Below the pieces are notes generated by a model. It was not told where the DNA came from. It searched no databases and worked only from the letters and a program-made list of their open reading frames with translations. Of a DNA stretch of 64,000 nt, positions 23,705 to 33,500 are shown one piece after another (the first letter of the stretch is position 1; each line of letters opens with the position of its first letter). The position numbers were made by a program, and so were the translations under genes. Origin of the DNA: Actinernus sp. WN-2022 (taxonomy: Eukaryota > Cnidaria > Anthozoa > Actiniaria > Actinernidae); assembly GCA_030867875.1 (NCBI GenBank), contig JAOWCC010000330.1, positions 372,001 to 436,000 of the forward strand. Reading direction: 5' to 3'.

Positions 23705-23750
23705 GCAACTGATGAAGGAAACCGATTTAAGTTTCCGAAACCGGTCTTGC
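23705..23750 (+). ncRNA. Hammerhead-ribozyme-like motif
   Basis: In order: GCAA, then CTGATGA, one extra A, a 6-bp stem GGAAAC/GTTTCC with an eight-base loop, GAAA, a CC/GG minimal stem III ending in GGTC, then TTGC. These match the conserved hammerhead pieces: CUGANGA, stem II, GAAA, a very short stem III and a GUC cleavage triplet, with GCAA/UUGC forming stem I. The extra A between CUGANGA and stem II is not standard. Minimal stem III is known in Penelope-like elements and retrozymes, where the motif acts as a dimer. Activity is unproven. Confidence 0.4.
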
Positions 23751-23948
23751 TCTCATTAGCACTCTAAACAAGTTCTTTACAGAGGATCGTTTAGATCCCA
23801 CTATCCTCTCTCATAAATAAAGACCCCATTAATAGACTCTTTAGTCTTCAACCGGGTTCAGATTCCTCCATGAGACTTAACAAACCAGCACTCGAGAAAC
23901 GATGTAGAAGGTGCGGCGGTGGCAATACCCACAAAACCCTTTCACTGT

Positions 23949-24084
23949 TGTGGTCACGATATTAGTGTTCTTTACGTGTTCTAAGTTACACAATTGCGAG
24001 TCAATGGATATTTAAAGCTTTATATATATTCAATGTATTCAATGATCTTATTGTATGTAGTCTGAACATAACTCAAACGTGATC
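23949..24084 (+). repeat. Direct repeat copy A (about 135 bp)
   Basis: Shares GTTCTTTACGTGTNCTAAG, TTACACAATTGCGAGTCAAT and GTCTGAACATAACTCAAACG with 29,655-29,782, in the same orientation. The pair brackets the LINE, the TIR element and the 2-kb palindrome. Similarity fades outside these limits. Confidence 0.75.
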
Positions 24085-24184
24085 ATTATAGAGTGGTAAA
24101 GTGATGAAGTCACAAAACAAATTTTCGCTTTAACAATGTCTGAAAGGCTGCCGTGAAATAACCTCACACACCAAAAATGAGGCA

Positions 24185-24327
24185 AATTAGTTAAAATGCG
24201 ACTGAGAGATGAGCAGCTGAATACATAATGTTCTTTAACAAATCACTGCATTTTTCGAAAATACAGTGATTTGTTAAAGAAAATTATGTATTCAGCTGCT
24301 CATATCTCAGCCGCATTTTAACCAATT
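24185..24327. repeat. Hairpin repeat (about 143 bp)
   Basis: GTTAAAATGCG and CGCATTTTAAC form the outer arms, with inner arms GAGCAGCTGAATACATAAT and CTTTAACAAATCACTG. The loop is only a few bases (TTTTTCGAAAA). Arms are about 60 bp with a few mismatches. Confidence 0.7.
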
Positions 24328-24402
24328 CACGAATTCACATTTTAACCAATTTTTGCGGTGGTCTTTCAATATCGATGGACCAAAAGTTAAAATTTGGCAA
24401 AT

Positions 24403-24617
24403 ACTCCAGTTTCCTAATCGAGACTTACCGCTGAATGCAATGACTACAGACGCATGTACTGGGGCTTAGCCTCATTCTGAAGTTAAACATTCATAAATAC
24501 CAGCGAATTCCAGCGAGAAGGTGGGCTATTCACAATCCTGCGTATTGTTGTAGTTTCGCATTTTTCACCTTCTCGCTGGTATTTAAGAATGTTTAACTTC
24601 GAATAGAAAACTGGAGT
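24403..24617. repeat. Nested foldback repeat
   Basis: Outer tips ACTCCAGTTT and AAACTGGAGT. The inner arm GAAGTTAAACATTCATAAAT at 24,479 pairs with ATTTAAGAATGTTTAACTTC ending at 24,600. The inner hairpin also contains a short tandem copy of CCAGCGA. No coding content. Confidence 0.6.
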
Positions 24618-24898
24618 ACGATTACGATTAATTTATTCTTACACTTTCCAGGAGATATTCTAACAATGTAACTTAGAATAACTAGAGACTATAGGTAGAG
24701 AAAAAAAATAAAAAAATTACATATGAGTGTACAGAGGCCAAAGTAGCAAAGTTTTCGAGTTGGCCTCTGCGACATCAAGAAATAGTAATATAAATTATGT
24801 GAAATAATTGTCTAAGAAAATTCAGAGCAAACAGCATGTTGGCAATTCGTCATAATGGCAATAAGTAGACGGATAGAATAGGAAAAAAAGAAGGAATA

Positions 24899-26917
24899 CT
24901 ATGTTTGATTTTCTAACAATATTTTTTTGTAGTCTTTCTTAAATTTCCATTTTCCCAATTGTTTAATGTTGAGTGGAATTTCTTCCCATACTCTAGTGGC
25001 AAAATATCGAAATGAAAATAGCCCATAGTTTGTTCTTATTGTTGGTCTGTACAGATTATCTCTTGAGGAATATCTAATATCATAGCTGTGGATTTGAGAA
25101 ACTGGGACAAGAACATTTTTCAATATCAATGGAACATTCTGTTTATCATAAACAATTTTATAAGCTAGGACTCCAGTTTTTAATTTTAATATATTATTAA
25201 GCCTCAAGATCCCTAACAGATTATAAAAAGGTCTAGCACTTTCACGATTTGGAACAAAGAACATACTTCTAATACATTTATTCTACTTAGTTGATAACTT
25301 AACCAATCTAGAGTTATAGGTATTACCCCAGCTTATTAATCCATAATTTCAATAAGGATAAATCAGAGTGTAATACAATTGTTTTAGTATGTGTAAATTA
25401 AGATAATGACATAATTTATTGATAACACCAATATTCTTTGCAATCTTGTTGCTAATGTGCTTAATTTGTGGTTCCCAAGTGAGTTTCTCATCAATAAAAA
25501 TTCCAAGATATTTAATATAAGTTTTACTTTCTAAATTTTTAATGTTAATGTCAACTATTTTAGTAGAGGTTGTAATAATCATATAATTTGTTTTCTTAAG
25601 ATTTACTGACAATTTATTTATGGCAAAATATTTAAAGACTTGTGTTAACTCTTCATTCATAATGGTTTCAAGTTGTTTGGGGTCTTTACTAGATGAGTTT
25701 GGCAAATCGTTTATATATAATAAAAACAATAGGGGTCCAAGTGTGGAACTGTCTGATTCTACTTTACCTATTTTTACATACTGTGAGCGATTATTAAGAA
25801 AGCTGGCAAACCAGTTAAATGGAATGCCTCTAATACCATAACGGTATTATTTTGTAAGGAGAATCTCATGATTGACAGTATCAAAAGCTTTGGCAAAATC
25901 AAGAAATAACCCACACGTAATTTCTTTTTTATCAATTGCCATCTTAAGAGTATCAGTAAACCCAAGTATTGCCTGTTCAGTAGAGTGTTTTTTTCTAAAG
26001 CCAAATTTATATTCAAATAGAATTGTGTGCTTATCTAAGAATTGAATAAGCTGGTTATAAACTATTCTTTCTAATATCTTACTAAAAGGAGAAAGTGTTG
26101 CAATAGGTCTGTAATTAGCTGGGTCAGTAAAAATAGCACTCTTAAAGACTGGAGTGACTCGTGAAATTTTAAAGATATCTGGTACAACCCCTGTTAGTAT
26201 TGATTGGTTATATAAATAAGTAAAGGGTATTGCCAGTTGCTCTTTAGAAAATTTAATCAGTTTATTTGGGATATCTAGTGAGGCTTTATAATCACTTAAA
26301 CTTGAGAACATTTGACTAACTTCTTCCCTTGTAACTGGAGACATAACAACGCTAGAGATAGGTGAATTACGTATATATTGTGCTGGGCTTTCATTAGTAG
26401 TTTCAATTAGTACAGAGAGCTCAGAGCCAACTGAGATAAAATGTTGATTAAATTGTTCTGCAATCTCGTGCTTATTTGTATACGTTTTATTATTCCTAAC
26501 AATCCTAGTTGTAATTGTCTGTCCCTTAGTTTTACGCTTAATTAAAATACCATTCAATTTCCAGATTGCTTTTAAGTTATCTTTATACATTTGAAAATGT
26601 GTTACGTAATATTTCTTCTTACCTTCATTTTTTATCCAGTTAAGTTTATTAGAATAAGCCTTATATTTAGCTACCTTGATAGGATTACTACTTAAGAAGT
26701 GTGTACGATACATTTTTTGTTTAGTTTTTATTGACTTAAGTATACCATTTGTTGTCCAAGGCTTGGACACTTGTTTGATTTTACTTCTAACTGGTCTAAC
26801 TGGTGCATGCTTATCTATTATGGTTTTAAGGGTACTTATTGCATTGTATCCAGCTTGATTTAGATTCACACTCTGAGTAAATAACTCATCCCAATTAACA
26901 GAGTCAATATCACTCAA
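24899..26917 (-). pseudogene. Dead LINE reverse transcriptase, minus strand
   Basis: Three frames make one interrupted RT of the CR1/L2/Rex type. The part at 26,917-25,847 holds the linker and the fingers/palm (SDYKASLDIPNKLIK, VTPVFKSAIFTDPANYRPIA, LFLDFAKAFDTVNHEILL). A frame change near 25,850 is followed by STLGPLLFLLYINDLPNSSS joined directly to KDPKQLETIMNEE. The expected F/Y-A-D-D catalytic box between those two pieces is missing, so polymerase activity is lost. The 24,899-25,264 part is the C-terminal domain (IRYSSRDNLYRP, RVWEEIPLNIK). No endonuclease was seen, so the copy is also 5'-truncated. Confidence 0.8.
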
Positions 26918-26957
26918 ATATTCCTCTTTACGTATTATTCATGACGTAAACTTTACC

Positions 26958-29617
26958 GCGTCAAGCAAAAAAGGGCCCGGACGACATAATATGTAAATGT
27001 ATTTTGAAATTTTACCATGTTTTTCATACTTGTGGTACGATTACAATATGCATCGTGAGAGCCACATTGTGCTACTAACAAGTAGTGTTCATTTCATGAA
27101 ATTGACTAGTGAAATCGAAGACGAAATTTACGATATTTTTACACAAGGGTGTGATCACAATTTTAGCAGACGCAAATGATTCCTTATCATCAGATAATTC
27201 TTTCATGGTGTAACTTATACTATTGCTCAAATCATATTATGAGCTACGGGGAGCAGAATGATTGCTGAAAATACATTTTTTGGCCAAAAAGTGATCATCT
27301 GGTTCATCTTTTTTTATTTTTTACTCTTTAAGGTGGCTCGCCTGGATTTTCCAAGGACGCACCATGTCCACTTTGAACGGCTGATATTCCACTGTCAGAG
27401 CTCGGTCGGAATAGACACTTCACCCATTTACTAGAGATATAATAAACTTTTAAAAAATGTAGGTTTGTTTGATATCGGTGTTACCATAGCAACACAGCGT
27501 CGAAGTCATGTATTTTACGTATCATCAATTTTCTCAAAATCTAGACCTAAACTTTTAAAACGACCTAGTGTGTCTTGTAGTTTAAATGTAGGCCTTTAAG
27601 ACTGCAAAATGGGTTGAATATTTTCATTCAAAAAATAAACAATTCGCCTTACTTCCTGTTTAGTAGTCGAGAACTGTGTTTTCCGGACCGATTCAAGCGA
27701 TATTATTAGCATATTTAATACCTGTGGCATAGGACTACTTCCCATGAAAATGTCATTCCATTTGCTTTATTCGATTTCGGTTTATGGAATCATAAGTAAT
27801 GTCATAAATATGCTCATTTTACTCAAAATAGTAACGTATTTGCTAAGGAAGCTGTAAAATTCGAAAACTAGTCGATAAATATTTGTTTTAATCTTTTCAC
27901 CTGAAATTTAACATGTACTACCCCGTCCCTGTAAATTTCAAGAGCATTTAATCATTTTAAGGGCGCGAAATAAAAACAAAAACAAAGGGAACTTTTACAT
28001 TCTTCTACGCAAGCTTCATTGCTGTATCATTTTGTTTGTAGCTTGCGTCTTTCTGAAATTTCTCTTTTGTCTAGATTCTACATAATTGTGTGCTTTTTAA
28101 CTAACAAGTTTACCATGCACGCTTTGCTACTGCCGGAACGCTCGTGCAAATTCTGTTCTTAGTACAATAGTCACGCTGCCAGTTGTAACGCTGTTATAGC
28201 GATGTTTCGTGTGTCGTCATCCATTGTCTTTAATGTGCCAACCAGAGATCCATATATATAACTTATAATATTTATTTACAAAAGTTTTATAATATCAATA
28301 ATACAAAATCTCGTTTTTAATTGATATTTAGAAAATGTGGTCTAGACGTCACGGGCACTTTTTCCCGATCTGGTTACTAAAAACACACTTATTCAACATT
28401 ATCATCCCGCACTACCAAGCTTCATGGTTTAGCTAATTTACATGTCATTGTACTAAGGACAGAATTTGCACGAGCGTTCTGGCAGTAGCGAAGCGTAGCA
28501 AGCGTGCATGGTAAACTTGTTAGTTCAAAAGCACACAGTATGTAGAATCTGGACAAAAGAGAAATTTCGGAAAGGCACAAGCTATCAACAAAATGATACA
28601 GCAATGAAGCTTTCGTGGATTATATGAATGTAAAAGTTCCCTATGTTTTCGTTTTTATTTTGCGCCCTTAAAATGATTTAATGCTCTTGAAATTTACTGG
28701 GCCCGGAGAGTACATGTTGAATTTCAGGTGAAAAGATTTAAAAACAAAATTATCGACTAGTTTTCGAATTACAATTTCCTTAGCAATTACGTTACTATTT
28801 TGAGTAAAATGAGCATATTTATGACATTACTTATGATTCCATAAACCGAAATCAAATAAAGCAAATGGAGTGAAATTTTCATGGGAAGTAGTCCTATGCC
28901 ACAGGTATGAAATATGCTAAAAACAACGCTTGAATCGGTCTGGAAAACGCAGTTCTCGACGACTAAGCAGAAAGTAAGGCGAATTGTTTATTTTTTGAAT
29001 GAAAATATTCAACCCAATTTTTTCCAAAAACGCTCTCATACAATTTTTTCAAACTTTGCAGTCTTGAAGGCCTACATTTAGACTACAAGGCACACTAGGT
29101 CGTTTTAAAAGTTTAGGACTAGATTTCGAGAAATTTGATGATATGTAAAATACATGCCTTCGACGCTGTGTTGCTATGGTAACACCAATATCAAACAAAC
29201 CTACATTTTTGGAACATTTATTATATTTCTAGTAAGTAGATGAAGTGGCTAGTCCAACCGTGCTCTGACAGTAGAGTATCAGCCGTTCAAAGTGGGTATG
29301 GTGCGTCCCTGGAAAATCCAGGCGAGCCACCTTAATGCCAGCAGGTATACACAAATGTCAAACATCGAAATCATCCCCTCTGACATGATTCCTAATTTTT
29401 GTGGTGATATTTGTAATCGGGCCCTTGCATCAAAATCACGTAAATTTCACCCCTGATTTGTGTCCTCAATTTCTTGAAACTGACATTTATTGTTAGGAAT
29501 GAAATATTGCGCTCCTCGTCAATATTACAATACAATCTTCAACCTGATATTAGGAACACCATTGTAGGAATTATTTAACTTGAATGTCGTCCGGGCCCTT
29601 ATTGCCTGACGCAGCCC
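26958..29617. mobile_element. Candidate TIR element carrying a nested 2-kb palindrome
   Basis: The left tip GCGTCAAGCAAAAAAGGGCCC then GGACGACAT (26,958 on) matches the reverse complement of the right tip ATGTCGTCCGGGCCCTTATT then GCCTGACGC (ending about 29,617). Arms are about 30 bp with small indels. Without the 27,332-29,331 insertion it would be about 650 bp. An open frame at 26,997-27,179 is unrecognised. No clear target duplication was found. Confidence 0.55.
27332..29331. mobile_element. 2.0-kb palindromic TTAA-targeted foldback
   Basis: Flanked by TTAA at 27,328-27,331 and 29,332-29,335. Tips GGTGGCTCGCCTGGATTTTCC and reverse complement. The left arm (27,332 to about 28,165) and right arm (about 28,448 to 29,331) pair along some 830-880 bp with scattered mismatches and a few indels. 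The centre (about 28,166-28,447) is unpaired. No transposase. A transcript through it would form a very long double-stranded hairpin. Confidence 0.85.
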
Positions 29618-29654
29618 ATTTATTAATAGTCTTCATTTTTATCGTTGTTATCGT

Positions 29655-29782
29655 CACGAATTAATGTTCTTTACGTGTACTAAGTTACACAATTGCGAGT
29701 CAATCGATATTTAATGCTAAATATATATTCAAGGTATTCAATGATGTTATTGCAGTCTGAACATAACTCAAACGTGATCAAT
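29655..29782 (+). repeat. Direct repeat copy B (about 128 bp)
   Basis: The partner of 23,949-24,084, same orientation, with about ten differences and a short deletion (TTGTATGTAG reduced to TTGCAG). See copy A for shared blocks. Confidence 0.75.
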
Positions 29783-29912
29783 AGTAGTCTCTCTTGTGTT
29801 TAAAATCACACTGACATATGAGATTGCAAACACACGGATGTCTGATACATGGGGAAAGCAATGTTCCAACAACAAAATTCTTTTGTATATTGACAGGAGC
29901 CCATAAGCAGGA

Positions 29913-30180
29913 GCGTCCATGTTTCCTATATAGTTGTCACAGCGTTTTTACAAGTTGGGCTATTTTTAGATTATTTTCCCAGCCAATTAATGGTTGCACC
30001 GTGGCGTGACAAAAGATGCCTCATTAGCTACTTTTGTTATACGAAACAACATGGCTGCTACGCTTTTGTGATTTGATTCCCTTAGGAATAATTGCAACTC
30101 AACAATAGCGGGAAACCGTTCTAAAAATAACATAACTTGTGAAAACGCTGTGACATAGGCCTAGAATGCGGGATGGACGC
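29913..30180. repeat. Foldback repeat (about 268 bp)
   Basis: GCGTCCAT at 29,913 and GTCACAGCGTTTTTACAAGTT pair with AACTTGTGAAAACGCTGTGAC and ATGGACGC at 30,121-30,180. Arms are about 57-60 bp; the middle 150 bp is unpaired and non-coding. It ends 61 bp left of the Polinton. Confidence 0.65.
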
Positions 30181-30241
30181 TTAACAAATACAATATTAAG
30201 TATAAAGTTACAGAAAAGTTGTATATGGAAGCACCCACACT

Positions 30242-30369
30242 AGTAGTATATGTGGAGTTAAAATGATACCCGTTTTTTTTGTTAACGTAGTGGAGGCCTT
30301 CGTTTAAACCTCAGGCCTCCCCTACGTTAACAAAAAAAATGGCATCATTTTTCCTCCACATATACTACT
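30242..30369. repeat. 128-bp palindrome at the Polinton left tip
   Basis: AGTAGTATATGTGGAG at 30,242 returns as CTCCACATATACTACT ending at 30,369. Inner arms GTTAACGTAGTGGAGGCC and GGCCTCCCCTACGTTAAC pair around a 15-base loop with TTTAAA. Eight-base T and A runs oppose each other. There are few mismatches (for example GATACCC against GCATCAT). Confidence 0.9.
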
Positions 30370-30508
30370 GGAAGCATAATTGGTTAAAATGCTGTCTTAC
30401 AGCGATAACATTCTTTGACCTACTTATCCATTTTTTGACTTCATAGACCGTGAACAAGAAAGAAAATAAGGCTTGAAATGTTGTCAGTTTTTCCATTCGT
30501 TGCCAACA
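30242..30508 (+). repeat. Polinton left terminal inverted repeat (267 bp)
   Basis: Begins AGTAGTATATGTGGAG and ends TCGTTGCCAACA. It equals the reverse complement of 45,443-45,709 by eye over its whole length. The outer 128 bp are a palindrome; the inner 139 bp (from GGAAGCATAATTGG) are unique sequence. The polymerase ATG is 90 bp inside. Confidence 0.95.
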
Positions 30509-30544
30509 CTATTGCATTTCGATATCCATATTAGAGAAAGCCGC

Positions 30545-30598
30545 ACATGTATAGTATATCGACACCGATTGTGTGTTCTTTGTCCCGCGACATAGAAG
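30545..30598 (+). promoter_or_regulatory. Putative polymerase promoter
   Basis: A TATA-like TGTATAGTATATCG lies at about 30,548-30,561, 38-50 bases before the polymerase ATG and just inside the terminal repeat. It is assigned on position and base content only. Confidence 0.35.
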
Positions 30599-33500
30599 AT
30601 GGTCACCCTAGAAGAACTACGTACTCAAGCGAAGCAATTTGGGTTGCGAGGTTTTTCTAGGTTCGACAAATCCAAACTAGCCCAGACAATAGCTGAGGCT
30701 CGCGCTCTCGAATGGGAGAATAGAATCGAACGAGCCGATCGAACAGGTAGGTTTCCAGCTCTTCGAGGCGATTCGGAAAATCCTCACAAAAGAGCTCAAC
30801 GCGTGCGGGAAACCAAACAGTTGAATGAGGAGGTTGCGGCAAGCCTAAGGGCAAAAGCTGATGAAGAGAGGTCCATAGCGGATCCTCGAAGCCGCTTGCC
30901 CCACAAACGCCGAGCCTTCCGACGGTTCCTGCAAGAGCCTCGTAGTGAGCCACTTCCACGGAGTCTAGCTCGAGAGGCCGAGGCTATTCTCGATGAGAGA
31001 GATGGAATGCTCGAGGGAGTGGAGATCGGCCGCCGTACTATCCAGTGGCGCTTCTTCCAAGGTGTGGCAGGAGATTTAACCCCTAGGATCATGGAAAAGT
31101 TAGTTGCAAAGGTAGCCACCAGCTTCTACCTGCGCTACGGCTACACCTATCGCATTCGCAATGTCAACGACGGACGTGTGATGCTATTCTCCAAGACTGT
31201 CCCCAGTTCTCCATGGTTGAATGTCCTAGGCAATGCGGAGGAGTGGATCAATAGCAAGGAGACAGCTCGATTGAATCCCGACAACATCAATCGACCAAAT
31301 ACCCAATGGGCCTTCGTGCGTTGGATCTACGTGGATGTCAAAGTCGTGATTGATCGTCAGCCTCTGTTGGGAACAGGTCCACTACCCCAATGGCTTCGTC
31401 AGAAAAAAGGAATGATTGCCCTTGATCGATATGGTGACAACCTATGTCTTTGGCGTTGCCTTGCCGTATGCAAAGGAGCCCGTGCAGACAAGTGCAACAC
31501 CTCAGCTCGAAAACTTGCCCAGAACTTCTATCGCCTGACAGCGCCCACGCAAGACGTTCCCAGAACTTCCTTAGACCAGCTGGAGAAAGTCGAGTTACAC
31601 TTTGGAATCGGCATTCGGGTGTACGAACCTACGGAGGCTGGCGCTTGGCATCTGATGCGACATGCAGCTCACTACAAGCATACGATGACGATTGGGATAT
31701 ACGAAGGACATGCCTTCTATATCAAGGACGTCAAAAAGCTAGGGCACGTCTACGTATGCAATGCTTGTAAGCAACGGTTCACAAATGCCTCGAACCTTCA
31801 ACGCCACGCAGATCGTTGTAGTCGTGGCGAAACGAAGATTGTTTGCCCTGGAAAAGTAATTACGGTACCTCAGTCGGCATACGAAAAAGCCTTCTGGCCA
31901 GAGAGCACAGCCAGCAAAGCCGCTCTACGCTGGTTGAAACGCGAAGCCGAAAGGATTGGGCAACACATTCATCACGCAGCTTCTGGACATGGTGGAGAGC
32001 ATTGGCTCGAAGGAGCAGCGGTTGATGGCTACGAACCTCTTTCGAAAACCATTTTCCAATTTCATGGATGCTACTTCCACGGCTGCCCAAAATGCTTCCC
32101 TCAAGAGAGATGTCTGTATCGTAAGACCTGCAAAAGAACGGAGAGTCTACGTGAGGCAGGTTACGTAGTAGTGGAGGCTTGGGGTTGCTCTACAAAGAAG
32201 ACGAACGAACCGGTTCCAACACCAACGCAAACCGCCTACCCACACGCCATAGTGTACGACTTTGAAGCCTACCTCGATAGAACGAAAGGTCGACAACCAA
32301 CGGACCGATTGAGCATCGAAAACGTTCATGTTCCCATATCAGTATCAATTGCCGACACGTACGATCGAACACCAACCCATCTCTGTCGACGTGATCCAAA
32401 GGAACTTATAGCGGCCTTCGTCGAAGAACTCCAGCTAAGAGCGCAGAACATCCAAGAAGGCGTTGCGGAACAGTTCTGCCCCAAGACACCTGAATTCTCC
32501 TTTGACACACTACCAAAGGAACAACGGATGAGAATCGACGAATGGGTCAACCAAGTTCCCGTTCTAGGCTTCAACTCTGGCCGGTATGATTTGAATTTGA
32601 TCAGAAACTATTTCGTAGAATCTATTGCCGATACATGCAAGAAAGTCAGAGTAGCGAAGAAAGCCAATTCCACTATGTTTCTCTTGACTCCCGATTTTCG
32701 TTTCCTCGATGTGATAAACTACCTTGGACCTGGAATTTCCTATGAACGTTGGATCGCTGCCTATGGATGTGAATCGCAAAAGAGTTTCTTCCCATATGAG
32801 TGGTTCGACTCTCCCGACAAGTTGGATCACGTTGGATTACCAGATTATCGAGAGTGGGGTTCAAAGTTGAAAAGAGAACACCTACTATCTAGATCAGAGT
32901 TTGAAGATTGCGAGTGCACCTTTCACGACAAAGGAATGGAGACCTTCGCAGATTGGCTACGATACTACAACGACCTAGACGTAGTCCCATTCCTAGAGGC
33001 ACTCGAAAAGATGCGAGATTTCTACCACGAGAAGGGAGTAGACATGCTGAAAGACGCAGTGTCCATCCCAGGAGTCTCGCTACAGTTCCTGTTTCGAGGT
33101 AGTGTAGAACGGGGAGCCGAGATGTACGCTCCAGGTGAGGAAGCCTACCACATGCTGAAAGGCGCTGTCGTGGGAGGTCCAAGCATAGTGTTCACTAGAC
33201 GCCACGAAGCGGGAGTGACTAGGATTCGCAGTCATCAGGGTGGAACTAAAATTTGTCGTAAGATTCTTGGATACGATGCCAATGCCCTATATCTTTCTAC
33301 TATGGCCCTAGAAATGCCTTGTGGAAAGGAAGAGGTCGTTCACTATGATGAGCCAGATCTAGAAGCCGAAGACTTCGTCGAATGTCTACGAAACGGTGAG
33401 TGGTTTGGCTACGCGGAGGTAGACATCGAGATACCAAAAGAATTGTGGCAGAAATTTGAGGAGATGCCCCCCTTCTTCTACAACAAGAAAATCCCCAAGG

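Noticed and set aside
30242..30369. True Polinton end at 30,370 with a separate MITE outside
   Set aside because: The palindrome is present and identical at both ends and belongs to the continuous 267-bp inverted repeat. No target duplication surrounds it. It remains possible and is listed as a test in the findings.
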